DNA of 64,000 nt from positions 69,563,782-69,627,781 of the forward strand of contig CM070711.1 of NCBI GenBank assembly GCA_036346275.1. Reading direction: 5' to 3'. A program made the position numbers and the translations under genes. Each line of letters begins with the position of its first letter. The first letter of the stretch is position 1. Of the stretch, positions 24,500 to 36,885 are shown piece after piece. This stretch comes from Otatea glauca (taxonomy: Eukaryota; Streptophyta; Magnoliopsida; Poales; Poaceae). The notes beneath the pieces were generated by a model. It did no database searches and was not told the origin of the DNA. It worked only from the letters and a program-made list of their open reading frames with translations.

Positions 24500-24860
24500 A
24501 TCACTCATGCAAAAGTCCTTCAAAAATTCTAAAATTACGTTTAAATCCTCCTACTGCTCTTGTGCAAAAGGCCCTTTGGAAATTTTGAAATTACGTTTAA
24601 GGCCCTCCAAAAATTCTAAAATTACGTTTAAGTCCTTCACCAGCTCTTTGGCAAAAAAAACCTTTTTGAAAATTCTAAAACTATGTTTAAGTGCTCCTAC
24701 CACTTCTTTTGCAAAAAAAACTTGTGATTCCGCAAGTTCAAGTTTAGCTCCTTTGCAAGCCTTTTTGCAAAATAACCCTCACGGTTTTAGAAAATTTCAT
24801 CTAAACCTGAACCACGCCCTTTTACAAAAAGAGTCCTCGATGTTTTAGAAAATTGTGTTT
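24500..24860 (+). repeat. Phrase-repeat array (AAATTCTAAAATTACGTTTAA)
   Basis: The phrase AAATTCTAAAATTACGTTTA occurs at least four times with changes, separated by TCCTNCTACCACTNCTTTTGC-like and GCAAAAAAAAC blocks. It is of the same style as the arrays at 5391-5850 and 21720-22330. Open frames here are by-products. Confidence 0.65.
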
Positions 24861-25089
24861 AGTCCCGAACCAAAATTCGCCCAACGCGTATACCACGCAG
24901 TTTTACCTGGTTCATAGAGCAAAACCGAAGGCTTCTCTTGCCGATCCACGTGGCGTGGCACCTGGCGTCTGCATCTTGTATACTCTACCGGTAGAGGGAC
25001 CATACCTCATCCCTATCAACTTTGTTATGCAAAGAGTACCATGGTAGCCATAAAAAGGGGATAATAACTTGCACTTTTTTCAGAACAAT

Positions 25090-25850
25090 TCACTTCTGCT
25101 CCTTCATGAAATTGATCATTGCAATATAGAGCTGTTGTAAGAACATCAAATTTTCGTAAGTCAGAGATGAGAAAACCTCCCCAAAAAAATCTTTTCAGCA
25201 CAAAGAAAGCTATGTTCTTCAGATTGCTAATCTCCTGAACATATACTAATTTGGAAAACGGACAGGTAATGATGTTACATGAAGAAATGAAGCAGTGTGT
25301 ATCACACAAAAGAACTAGAGACGCACATTGTGTGTGTGTGAAGAATTCTTGATCAGGAACATCTGAAGAGAAGAGCAAGCACGTAAACCATGAAAGACAG
25401 ATACAAATGATGAGAAAAACAAATACAGGAATATACCAAGATTGGATCTGCAAGTGCTCCATTGGGCTCGGGTGGGGACAAATTTCGTTTGCCACCATTA
25501 ACAACACCCACGATAACAGGAAGAAAAGGGCAATTGCCGACGGAACTCGGCAAACTTGGATCGTTAGTCCTAAGTTGAACTTGCTCATTAAACATTTTTT
25601 GCATCGATCGAACTGCCGTGATGGGCCCTTCTTCTTTTGTAGTTTTGCTTGCTGGTATACCAAGATGGCCATTGTTAGATTAGGCAATTGTCGAATCCGA
25701 TCGGTATGGGCACGTACTGGCCATGTACAAGTACAATCTACACTGCCCTGGCAGGAATGGAATACGAGGATAAAGGCTTGCAGTTTGCTCCTCCATTGCA
25801 TCATCGCATCTCTCTTTAAGATCCAGTACAATCCCTATTAGCGTGCCACC
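25090..25850 (-). pseudogene. Unidentified gene remnant, last two exons
   Basis: A minus-strand exon-like block from about 25850 to 25437 reads LDLKERCDDAMEEQTASLYP and, later, SMQKMFNEQVQLRTNDPSLP and PPEPNGALADPIL. It ends at a donor (GT at 25436-25435). An in-frame stop (TAA) interrupts it near 25675. A second block, 25131-25090, follows an AG acceptor in matching phase and ends LYIAMINFMKEQK-stop. Amino-acid composition and splice signals look genuine, but I do not recognise the family. The in-frame stop suggests a decayed gene or captured fragment. The 268-residue open frame at 25025-25831 is in another frame and is not the coding one. Confidence 0.4.
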
Positions 25851-26154
25851 ATAGACCATGTGGAGTTGGGTTAGTAAATCCTGATCGAATTATGCAAATA
25901 ATGGCGAATTGTACCGATCGCACCATGCTATGATACTAGTAATTCATTAGTAGAATTATATATATTCCCACTCGGCACGCTTGACGACTAAAGCTAATCT
26001 TAATTAAGACGGGATTGCCGGACTATGTTTTTGTCGAGGCAGAGCTTTTCACTCTTCTCCTCTTGCCAATTGTTCAGACTTCAAAGTACGCATGGATCTT
26101 TGACAAATTGCACTCACAGATCAGCATGCAGCGGCATCTCAGAGATGGTAAAGC
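25851..26154. other. Unassigned sequence
   Basis: No gene or repeat structure was recognised. Confidence 0.4.
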
Positions 26155-26540
26155 TAGAGGTGAGTGTCGGGCCGGCCCGACACAGGTCCATCGTGCTTCA
26201 TATCTCAACCGTGCCGTGTCACGACGGCCCACCGTGCTGGGTTGTCCTGGCTCGCCTTTGACGAGTCCAGACATGACTTATTTACGTTTCGTGTCTGTTT
26301 CGTACCGTGCCGACCTATTTGCACTATTATAACGAGAGGGAAGGAGCTAGAGATGCATGAAGTTGAGGTAGTGATCAGTTACAGAGAGCAAGAGGGATGT
26401 GCTGAATACAGGCGAGAAAGAGAGTGAGGGAGACAGGCGAGAGAGATTGAGAAAGACGGGCGAGAGAAGGAGAGATTGAGATAGACGGGTGAGAGAGAGC
26501 CGCTTCTTGTATCGTTTCTCAATCTTTCTCAGCTCTCTCA
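26155..26540 (+). mobile_element. Truncated hAT element, relative of 36886-38617
   Basis: Starts TAGAGGTGAGTGTCGGGCC, close to the TAGAGGTGG end of the element at 36886. It continues with the same order of text (CGTGCCGTG, GGCCCACCGTGC, TTTGCACTATT, ACGAGAGG) and then a GAGAGA-rich purine tract. A matching right end and target duplication were not found. Confidence 0.6.
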
Positions 26541-28934
26541 GGTGTTAGCGATGAGAGTGACGTCCATACTACTAGATGCGTTTATGGCGCTCATGTTATA
26601 CGGATCGGTGACCTTTATACTAAACTTCTTTCTCATGCTCTGGATGATCACTTCGTACAAGGCCTTTAGACCGAACTGTGCCGCTGTGTCCGGAGCCGGT
26701 CCAAAAAAAAGCCTGCCCGAGTGCCCCCTCCAGGTAAAGCACACGCATCGCATCAGCGCCCTCGCAGAAGTGATAGTAACGCACTGTATCGCCAACTAGG
26801 CAGGCAGGCATCAGATTCAGATGTGCTCACATTTAATGCCGCTGTACCTTGCTTGCATGTAGCCTGCCAGGGCCAGCTCTCATAATTAACTCCCGTGCTG
26901 CTATACTGCGTATTACTGCCACTGCTACTACACACAAGCAGGGGTAATACTGATAAGCTGTGGTGCTGCTCCGACTTGTTAAATCCGGTTTAGGGCGTCA
27001 TGGAATCATTCCATCTGGAGCTGCTCGATCGATCCCTGCTGCATTGATCTGATCAGTGATTACTCCTTTCTAAAGGCTCATTTGCAGCAGCAGCAGCATA
27101 TAATGTGTACTCCACAGTCTCCAGTCTCCGCTACACTAGTCTTGCTTACAAGCTTCGAGTTGTGTTAATTACGCAAGCCCAAATAGTAGAAACTGTATTT
27201 TCGCGTATCTAGTTTCAGAGTATCGGATCTCATTGATTATAGCTGTGCACTGTGGATCTGCCACTGCTAGCCTGATGGAATATGTTTCTCGAAACCGGAG
27301 GCTAGCAGCCTGCTGGCATTGTCACTTGTCAAACGAAAGATTCGCTGCACCAGCGTGCAATGGAAACTTACTTCACTTGTACAGTTGTACTAAATTATTA
27401 GCAGTGTGTTCATCCCAAGAACAGGAAAGTTGTGTGTCAAGCATGGCAAACTACTTGAACATTATTTGTCAAACCTGCATTTTTCGCAGAAGGAATACTG
27501 CATTAATTTAGAGGCTACTGCTTCATGGCATTTTTGTTGATTTGTTGCATACTGTCATGATGACAAGTTTACTCTCTGAGCAGCGAGTATGGAAGAGGCT
27601 AAAATTAAAATTAAATCGCATCATTCTAACTGCATATCGAGCAAGAGATCTGAACGATCGTGCTCTTAAGTTTAGGCGCACATCGTCAGGTAAATAATTT
27701 GCATTGGTTGGACTTTTCACTAAACTTGAGATTTTATTCGTGGGATGCACTAAAACGTCTGAACGTTTTGTGTGCGCGCGAGCAGACTACAATTTCAAAC
27801 CGACACTTGCCTTAGGTGTGCGCAGCCGTGAGAATTAGAGTATATATAAGGGTATATATCAGCTGTTTATAAGCATATATCACATATAATTTTAGATGAT
27901 GTGGAGTAAAGAAAAAGATAAGAAAGAAAGATAATATCTATGGTTTAACGGACGATCTAATAGATAACTTTATATTATAAAGTATCATTGTATAGACAAT
28001 CTATTAATTGTATAGATAATCTATTATATAAATTGTTCTTATCGTACCTATAAATAACATAGAGATATATTAAAGATAACTACCGTTCATACCATACGTC
28101 AAAAGAAAAGACAGAGTGAGGGGTGTTGGTCAATCTTATCAATTCTGTTATGGTACTGGCCGTTTCATACCGCCCTGTACACCGGCACAGAGGTGACTGC
28201 ATCCCGCCATGGCCACAATTTCGACCATTCTGGTCATTCCGGGCGGAATCGAGCTTTCCGTCGATTCCGGTACCGGCCCATGGTGATGATGACGATGAAG
28301 CAACGAGCTGGCGATGCTTCGTGGAAGTAGATCATGGAGGTGGCCGCAGCAGGTGGACAAGGCTTGCCGACGGCGAGAAGATCGAGGCGGACATATCGGG
28401 CATGATTTTGGGGAAGAAACGGTGCATCAGATCCGGGGTCTGCAGTCTGTGGGGGCGGAGCAGAATGTGCAGGCTGCATCGGGGTGGAGCAGATGGCTTG
28501 GGCTCTGGCGCAGGCAGCTTCGCCGTCGCCGTTTCCCAATTGCGGCCTTGTGTGCGATTACTACTGAGAGAGAGCGAGAGAGGGAGTGTGGGGGGACGGG
28601 GTGGGAGGTTGAAGACGACGAACCGGTTGGCTTTGTCCCAGTGGGTGTAGTGCTTTGGCACCGAGAATAAGATCATATATATATAAGAAACTAGATACAT
28701 ATGCGCGACACCACGCCGTACAAGGATAACCGAGGTATACGTGAAGAATTTGTTTCAGACGGTCATGAAAATAGAATAAGAAGAGCAATCCTATGTTAGG
28801 ATTATGATTAATAGCAATTGGGAGTAAGAGAAATCGAGTGAATTTGCCACGCAGCATGCTTAGCACAAGTTTTTTTCGTAAGAATGTGCCAGAGAGCTGA
28901 CCTTTTATTCTATACCAGGCACCCTGACGATTAC
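26541..28934. other. Intergenic sequence without a supported gene
   Basis: Mostly unremarkable. The part at 28148-28660 is GC-rich, has open frames on both strands and a GAGAGAGCGAGAGAGGGAG tract, and could be a gene or transposon fragment, but no domain was recognised. The part at 27880-28080 is AT-rich with repeated ATAGATAATCTATTA-like words. Confidence 0.4.
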
Positions 28935-29031
28935 CTTATAGTTGAGTTCATCCACATCATCCTGTAGAGCATCCTTCACTTTTGTTTTGCCTGCAACTCC
29001 GATATGCACAGGTGCAACAACATTCAGCAGG
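28935..29031 (-). other. Isolated exon-like segment, unknown gene
   Basis: On the minus strand, an AG acceptor at 29033-29032 is followed by a 97-nt open segment reading LLNVVAPVHIGVAGKTKVKD and ending DDVDELNYK at a GTAATC donor. It has the composition of real coding sequence. I do not recognise the protein, and no partner exons were found. It is probably a remnant stranded among transposons. Confidence 0.35.
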
Positions 29032-29278
29032 CTACGCAGCCACAACAACAAACGAAATTAAGGACAGTTCGAAATCCTAGCAGCAATATTACTTGCAGGC
29101 TATGGTGAACAGATTTCTCTTTTGTTCTTTTTTTTCTTGTGTGGCAATCGTAAAAGATTTATGTATAAAGAAAAAGTTAAAAGTGTTCTGTATTTGTGCA
29201 GACACAAGCATTAAAAAAACTAAAGATTTTGGAGCTAAGCGAAATCTACATAGATTTCATTTAGCAAATATTTTAAGC

Positions 29279-30294
29279 TGTTAGACCAAGTAGGTCTCTA
29301 TCGGGGATCGAACATCCTAACACATGTCCATACCCCCCCGGGGGGGCCTTAAGCGGTCCTCCCCTGACCTCGGCGGTCCGAAGTAATGAACGGACTGCTC
29401 CAAGCTCGCCTCCGATCAAAGGCCCCGCGAGGCCACGAAGGACACTCATCCCCCGACCTAACCGATTGCTCCGAGCTCGTCCCGACCAAGTAGGGCGTCC
29501 GACCTCGCTCGCGAGTCGGACTCCCCCGACCTCCGACGATCGAGAGATCCCCACCAAAGGCCAGGTATCGGGCCCTCCGCCGGCCACTAGCCACGTGCCC
29601 TGTGACCACGACCGTTTGAAGTGACCACACGGGAGCAGGTCGCTCCTTCCCTAGGCAGTGCGAAGGTTGCCAAAGTCAGAGTTCCGGTCCCATCGTCCGA
29701 TCCGCGCGATGATGAGGTACGCTCTCTCCGGCGAGCGGACCACGCATTGCAACGTCGGCATCAGCAGTCCACAAAAGCGGTATGATGTTTCCCAAGAAAA
29801 CGGCGGACTACTCGCTCGGTGAGTCTACCAACCCGGCGTGGCGAACAGACGGCGACCATCATCAAGACGGAGGATGGGGTTCCTAGGACGATCTCCACCC
29901 TTCCTCTCCCAATTCTCCATGTAACATGCCCCTACCGACTGTATAAAGGAGGGCAGGGCTCTCCCTTTTGGGACGAGAAAAGAAAGGGAGGATAAGAGGA
30001 ACCGGCAGTAAGACTTGTACACCCCCTATTCACCGAGCTCTCCTGGATCACCGCTCCCGGGCGATCCCGAGGACGAGCTCCCCTTGTACCCCTCCCTAGC
30101 GGAGCCTTTAGTTCTCTTTCGCCTGCGGGCAAGACTGGAGTAGAGCTATTACCCGACCTAGGGGGCTCGAACCATTATAGACTTCGTGTCCCCTGTTTGC
30201 TCGTGCTTCTTCCCGGACGAACGCAACTCTGGGTCTCGCCCCTTTGCACGATCCTTCCCCCCTTCTTCTGCGGTCGACGGTCCCGATCGTCGAC
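29279..30294 (+). mobile_element. Probable solo LTR (gypsy-type)
   Basis: Begins TGTTAGACCAAG and ends GATCGTCGACA, that is TG...CA. It is GC-rich with a TATA-like TGTATAAAGGAGG at about 29939 followed by CTTGTACACCCCC, consistent with an LTR promoter on the plus strand. No internal retrotransposon genes or second LTR are present. The 5-bp flanks differ (TAAGC and GCCTC), so the element is either old or its ends are misplaced. Open frames here are incidental. Confidence 0.5.
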
Positions 30295-30434
30295 AGCCTC
30301 CTTTTTATGATAAATATTTTTTACACCAAGGGAATGTCCTAATAATGGCAGGGTCTCCTTTAGTGCATGGCCAACATATACTACCAAGGCTGACAATAAC
30401 CAAAAGTTTGAATCCGCACCTACTTTGCTCACCA

Positions 30435-31011
30435 AAAGAGAATACATGGAAGAATATCGCTACGAATAGATATGAGCAGTTGGATAAAAATGTGAGATGT
30501 GGATAGTATGAAGACTAACCCAAAAACAAGTGCCAAGCTTCACATCGACACAAATCCTGAGCCTAACGATTTGGTACTTCTATTTAAGCTGGCCATTGGA
30601 TGGTAGCAATTTGAAACCTGAAAGAGATTCTTAAGCAGAATGGGCACAAAACAATGTTATTAATACTTTGCTAAAGCAACTGAATCTTACCTTAAATTTG
30701 GAGGACTTTTTAACTTATGGCTGAAAGAGAAGACATGGAAGAATATCGCTACGAATAGATATGAGCAGTTGGATAAAAATGTGAGATGTGGATAGTATGA
30801 AGACTAACCCAAAAACAAGTGCCAAGCTTCACATCGACACAAATCCTGAGCCTAACGATTTGGTACTTCTATTTAAGCTGGCCATTGGATGGTAGCAATT
30901 TGAAACCTGAAAGAGATTCTTAAGCAGAATGGGCACAAAACAATGTTATTAATACTTTGCTAAAGAACTGAATCTTACCTTAAATTTGGAGGACTTTTTA
31001 ACTTATGGCTG
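30435..31011 (+). repeat. Recent tandem duplication of 289 bp
   Basis: The segment 30435-30723 is repeated immediately at 30724-31011. Corresponding bases lie 289 apart, and the second copy lacks one C (GCTAAAGCAACTG becomes GCTAAAGAACTG). A few substitutions near the start are the only other differences seen. The near identity shows a recent event. No coding content was recognised. Confidence 0.9.
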
Positions 31012-31833
31012 CAAAACAGCATCCTAATTAAGTATGATACCGTATATGGAGAGCAGAAACTTGCTAAGAGATCAAACCTAGTTATCTAATTCAGAATATA
31101 CTATAATGAATTCTTTCATAAGGAAGGTGAAATATAAACATTGAAAACCTGCGTCAATATTTGAGAGCAAAGATTATCGTACAGCCTCTTGTCCAATATG
31201 TGTCACAAACTATAATTGTAATTGCTTTCTCAGTGACCCTTTCGTCTCCATATTAACAGTAATGCCAAAGAGTTTTGAATCTCAAAAATTGCTGAATAAC
31301 TTTTGCTTGCCTCAATATTAACTGGGATGGAGAAAGCCTACATTTGAAGAAGGCAAAAGCAAACCAAATCAATGAAAAAATAAAAACAAAGCCTTTTGTA
31401 GCGATTAGATATAATCATAGAAGCTTACAACATTGATGTCTGTTATATAGAAGTTCATGATGCCATTAGTTGATGTGCAGAAGGGTTGCAATATGTAGTA
31501 AACATACGGTGGCACATAATGGTTAATTGAAATAAATAATTAGCACTCTGTTACAGGCAAAAAAATCCAGGAGCAGTGAAATGAAACTTCTTACCTACCA
31601 CTTAGGAGTTAGGAATAGAATGCAATACCAGGGTACGCCGTTGTTTTGTAAACTCACATCTAGGGCTCGATCGACTGACTTTAGCAACCAAATTAATAAA
31701 CAGAGTATTTCTATAAATGTTTTTGCCATTTCACACCAAAGAGGTGAACATGTACCATTTGAGGTTTTCTAGCAATAAAGATCAAAAAAGGTGGAAGAAG
31801 AATGAACTGAACAATATCCCAGGAGACCAAGCA

Positions 31834-33176
31834 GACCACATTAGAAATAGATCTTGCCAGACTGAGAACTTCAAACGGCCGCCTGCCCTTCACCGCATCG
31901 AGAGTAAGAGGACATGAATCGGTAATCCAAAAGTGGATCAGGCTATGCTTCGGACCCTCTGAATTTTACAATCAACAAGTTGGTAATTATATTCAGGCAA
32001 ATAAACAGCAAATGATTCAACACAAATAAGTGCTGGAATAGCAAAAGCTGTGTAAAATCATTACCGCAAGGTGCTTCCGGCATACCGTCATGCATATAGA
32101 GATCATTGTGTGCTAGAAGTTTGAAGTAGAAACATTGTATGGATGGCACCTGGCAAGAACAATCAAATAGGGAGTTTTGGTCTTCTAGATAGTGCTTCAC
32201 ATCACGTCCGTGTCTAAAAATGTTAGAACATTATGGTGATTAAAGACGAAGGATTGTAGGGTATGACTTAGCAATACTGCATCATCAAAAAATTAACGAT
32301 GCAAGGAAAATCGCAAGATGATTTTATTTTTAAGTGTCTCGGGATCTTGCTCCTCTCTGACTGGGCAAGTAAAATTCAATGCTCTTTCTCTGATATGCTA
32401 AGGATTTCATTCCACGCAAACAACCAGAAGATGCATAGCTTTGCTGGTCAAAGCATTGTTGGCAAAAAGGAAAAATATGACTTTACCCTTTGGGGTGAAG
32501 AGCAGCCTCTATGCTCTTAGGAGAAGTCAACAATTCAGTTGCTTAAGCAAACATGTTTAGTAGGTGAAAAAATAAATATTCTGTCATCGAAAAAGTGAAG
32601 GAAACAAGGGAAACAAAGTCATAGAAACCAGTTTGATCATGGCCTTCTAATATGATCATATACCAGCAAAAGGGTGTTAGCTGAGAAAGAAACTAACTTG
32701 TTTGTATTATTTGCCTATGGAGTCTAGATTCTAGAACTCTAGATTCAAGAGCTCGAAATAGAACATAATAATAGTATAGGAAATTATTAGTATGCTAACA
32801 TTATAAAGCTAATGATGGGTACGTACCTCTATTATCATGCTGGAATTTCTCCTGTGACTTGTTAGGGAAAATGCCATGTGTGACGTATGCACTAACCACT
32901 GCTGCTAATATTTTTTGGGCAGGAAACTTGAATATAAGTTAATAATCTTAAGAAAGTATGGTACAAATAAACATTTAAGAAAAAAAAGCAAACTATTGAG
33001 AAAAAATTCCTCAACCACAAGGCCGCATGAGTTCGAGATCCGCAAGTAATCACTACAAAATAAAAAAGAAGTTTTAAGTTATAAACAAATTTGATTACCT
33101 GGTTATCAATCAAAGTACCATCAGACTGCACCAAATCATCCATTACAACAACATGATGGCCTCTAGGATCTCCCTT
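31834..33176 (-). pseudogene. 3' remnant of ribose-phosphate pyrophosphokinase (PRS) gene
   Basis: Two blocks are recognisable on the minus strand. Positions 33176-33099 read KGDPRGHHVVVMDDLVQSDG then TLIDNQ and end at a GT donor; this is the PRPP-binding loop region (VDDLVQSGGTL in intact enzymes), with the second Gly replaced by Asp. Positions about 31947-31834 read FWITDSCPLTLDAVKGRRPF then EVLSLARSI, the C-terminal motif of plant PRS. A possible third exon lies at 32149-32065. PRS makes PRPP from ribose-5-phosphate and ATP. The N-terminal two thirds are absent, a TAA directly precedes the first block, the normal stop after the last motif is lost, and the frame is disturbed near 31950. An inverted-repeat element sits directly upstream. 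Confidence 0.7.
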
Positions 33177-33192
33177 TTATAGTACAATTCTA

Positions 33193-33464
33193 TGTATATA
33201 CTGGATAGGCCAACAACCCAACAGAAAGAAACACAACATGATTTTGCGGAAGCCATCCTCCCCCTAGAAACCTCAAATGAAATCTGTAGCAGAAAGAAAT
33301 CCCCAAAATTTGCCACCAAACCAGTCGCCTCCAAAGACAACGAATTCCAGCGTGTTCCACGGATTATGTTTCAATTCGCCTGACTTCCTTTACCTCTTTC
33401 CCCTTTCCTATGTGGTGTTCTTGATTTTCTTTCTGTTGGGTTGTTGGCCTGTCCAGTATATACA
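33193..33464. mobile_element. Inverted-repeat element with ~40-bp arms
   Basis: TGTATATACTGGATAGGCCA followed by ACAACCCAACAGAAAGAA at the left is matched in reverse complement at the right end, ending CCAGTATATACA, with very few differences. The arms enclose about 190 bp of unrelated sequence. It sits at the broken upstream edge of the PRS remnant. The target duplication was not found, so the superfamily is open. Confidence 0.65.
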
Positions 33465-35343
33465 AGAGGGAATCAAGAAGGAAACTCTACAGCAGGCAAT
33501 GGCGGAACTAAATCTACAAACATCCTATGAACCACAGCAACACTGGCTGGAGCATGTAGTTACCATTTTTTTTAAAAAAAAGCACAGCCATAATTATTAA
33601 TATGAATAACTCAAAACAGAACTTAAGTATAAACCTAAAGCCAGGGCTACATAAGATTTCTTTAATGGAGCATCCATATTTTAAGACAAACTATTAAAAC
33701 GAAATAGCACATTAATCATGTGACAGATCTAATAGTTTTGTTTAACAAAATAGTCTGGCTATTTGGGCACTGGAATAGGAAACATATACAAAGAAAAGGA
33801 GATGAACTGGGTAATATAGCTGCACAAGGAAAAAAACACTTGCCTAATTCACATGAATCAACGAAGTTAATCCTTAGAAGGAGGATAGCAAGCAGCACAC
33901 TAAAGCTAAAAGCATATGCCACCAAGTAGTGTACTCCGTAAAAAAGGACGACCTATTCGAACCTCCTCTGTCGAACAAAGCATCAATCAGCAAGGTAAGA
34001 TAACATTCTATAAGGTGGCATCATAATAATCAATAAGATCATTAGCAATCATAAGGAAGGTCAAAACTATGTATAGACATTAGCAATCATAAGGAAGGTC
34101 AAAACTATGTATAGACACCTTACTGGGAAGTTACATGCCGCAGTGGCTGAGAATCATAGAATGAACTCATCATCTTAATTTGAGCAATTTGAAAATACTT
34201 ATGCGCTGATGGCTGCAAGCTGAAACATGGTAAGATGAATGACATGGCCACCACTTCACCGCTTCAACCTTGTAAAATCAAACAGTTACGAGAACTCTAG
34301 ATGAGCAACATGCTCCAAAAAAGGAAACGAAAAAAAGATGCCCTCTTGCCATCCACACAAATGTGAAAAAAGATCTGATTGAGCATTACTGGGAACTCTA
34401 GCAGTAACAGTTCTAGCATCACAATGAAACAAACAAACACTAAGTCACAACAAAGGATATTTTCAAGGTAAAAAAAAGTTCACCGATGAACTATAGGATG
34501 ATGGCTACCTAAACAAAAAAAATATACCTAAGCATCACCTGGCGCTGAACAATGGCTAAGAAAGCCAACCTAAACCTATAATGCAACCAACAATATAGCT
34601 GTAACTATAAATTTGAGGATATGCCCCCAACTGGCAAGGAAAAATAAATAAAGAATGCACAAAAACAGCTAGAACAATATAGATTCTACGACTCATCTAT
34701 CAAAGAAGCTGTTGCGACAGAGAGAGGTAACACACATGAACAAAGAATAGGCTAAATGGCTTCAGCTGTGTAGAACAATTAATTCATCGAAAGGAATAAA
34801 CTACGCGTAACGATCCATCTATAATGGAGGCTTTCGATATAATAAGCTAAACAGCAGGAGTCTAATGCACTAAAACCTGCACAACCTATATAGGAGATGG
34901 CACCAAGGAAGAAAACCAGGAATTGACCTTGAAATCTAAATGTCCAACTTCAGAGAGAAGAGAAGTAAACACGAACATGTTAACTTCAATATATGTGGGA
35001 TAAGTAGTATCCGCAAAAGAAAACTAAAACCATACAATATGAGGACCTGAATATGTAGGAGAAGACGGTTGATCGGATGCTACAGCAGTGGAAATGTCAA
35101 GGAAATTACTCTACTTTCTGTTTTTCATGGAGAAGCAGCAAATAAGACACATTGATAACATGCTAGCTATACCAACCAGGCGTAATGGACTAATGGAAGA
35201 AATTTCAAAGAAAATTGAGTTCAGAAATAAATTCAATACAGATGTACCTGATGACAGCTGAAATAACAAAGGCAAAAGACAGTATTCGCTATAACGACAT
35301 AAATCTTCTTGCTACTTGAGTCCACTGAAGCACTCCTGCTGAT
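33465..35343. other. AT-rich stretch without a recognised gene
   Basis: No exon with a recognisable product was found on either strand. In particular, no N-terminal PRS exons were seen. It contains the 38-bp tandem repeat described separately. Confidence 0.45.
34041..34116 (+). repeat. Perfect 38-bp tandem duplication
   Basis: ATTAGCAATCATAAGGAAGG followed by TCAAAACTATGTATAGAC is present twice without a difference (34041-34078 and 34079-34116). Confidence 0.95.
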
Positions 35344-35533
35344 TCATTGACGACCACTCATCATAGCGCTAAAAAAATTGCAGCTCACTCTGTATGAAAG
35401 GCCAAACCACAAAGCTTTAATAATAAGGCACCACACGGTAGACTGGCCGGCCGTGGCGGCATAGCACGGTTTAGGCACATGGCCCAATGGACTGGTGCCA
35501 TGTCGGCCCGATCCGGCACAACGCCCACCTCTA
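35344..35533. mobile_element. hAT element fragment (right end)
   Basis: Ends in CAACGCCCACCTCTA, the same end as the hAT element at 38617. It is preceded by the family's GGCCCGATCCGGCAC and GGCCGGCCGTGGCGGC words. The left half and target duplication were not found. Confidence 0.55.
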
Positions 35534-35594
35534 AAACTGATGCACGCTACATCATCCCACAGAGTTTGGCATCTGCATGGCAATATTTAAAAAT

Positions 35595-35638
<44 letters not shown>
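35595..35638. repeat. Compound (TA)n(TG)n microsatellite
   Basis: About eight TA units run directly into about thirteen TG units. Another weaker TA/CA/TG-rich patch lies at 36020-36070. Confidence 0.92.
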
Positions 35639-35641
<3 letters not shown>

Positions 35642-36885
35642 GGGCACCATGATTTCAAATGAGCGAATTCAAGCCATATTCGAGTATATTTTTCAAAAAT
35701 TTCAATTGTAGGGTATATGCCATCTTTAACAATTCAAATGGAACACATACCTTTGAAAAAATATACTCGAATTCAAAGATTTTGAACAAGTGGATCACAT
35801 GCTTTGCTGATTTATATATAAAATCAGCACATACCTACAACCAAACTATCATAAAAAGGGAAACTTTAGTTTGAATTTCAGTTCAAACTTGTTTAAACTA
35901 GTTAGTAAACTGATTAAACTCAGCATCCTAAAATTTTAAAAAAAATTGCATCAAAATACATTAAAAAAATATCCTTTTTAGATAATAGTGACCAAGCACT
36001 ATGGTGCCCTAATCAATTATACTATACATATATATACACATATACATATATATGTATGTGTGTATAATACTATAGAATAATACATAGAATGGACACCAAG
36101 AGCTAAATCAGAATAACCTGTGAAATACAATTGCCAGCCATGGTGTCGGTGTTTGTTTTCTTGCTTTTTCTTTGAGAAGAACATATCTAGGAACGCGACT
36201 AGATTTGTTATCAAAGCTGCAACTTTGGTGGCTTATAATATCTTAATATAATAGAAATTTTGCTTTTGCGGTATATGGGCCTTTTAGGATGAACATTTGA
36301 AAGTCGTCATGTTGCCAGATGGCAATACGTGCGGTGTGCATCCAGTTCACTATGGTTTAGTTTCCGAACTTGGACGATGGTGTCTCACCTATTTTAGAAG
36401 TACTCGTATATATACTACGTGGGAAATGTCATTGGATGATAATATTTGATTGGAAAAATCAATATGTAAATAATATGGTCAATGGCCATAAGAAAGGTAG
36501 TAAATCTTTTACGACCAAAAACGCTGTAATATGTATGTATGCTTTCATGGAAAAATAGCTCGAATCACATTCTATAAGCTTGGCATTGATCCGAACAGTA
36601 CATCTCTATAGTAACTTCTATGATGTGGACACTAAATAACCATAAGGTTTCTGCGTAGTTGCCAAAGAAATAAGAGTGATCAGAGTAAAATTTCTATGAG
36701 TATGATTAGGATATTGTAACCTTTGAGATATTAAACTCTTTCCATGCTGTTTGAATAATACAAAAGTAGAACTTTTGTCAAGTTGTATTTAGAAATTGGC
36801 CTTCTCTCTCTTTCTTTTTGCTCGGGTTTGCACTTCACACGACATTGATGTTTTCTTTTTTTTTCTTAGGCGGTATAGCCTTTGC
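35639..36885. other. AT-rich intergenic sequence
   Basis: No gene or complete element was recognised. Confidence 0.45.

Noticed and set aside
25025..25831. 268-residue minus-strand open frame
   Set aside because: The coding-like frame of this region is another one, with splice signals; this frame crosses a likely intron and shows no domain.
28123..28670. GC-rich gene
   Set aside because: Open on both strands but without a domain, convincing splice sites or a plausible start context.
29279..30294. Exact target-site duplication for the GC-rich LTR
   Set aside because: The flanks TAAGC and GCCTC differ; the ends may be misplaced or decayed.
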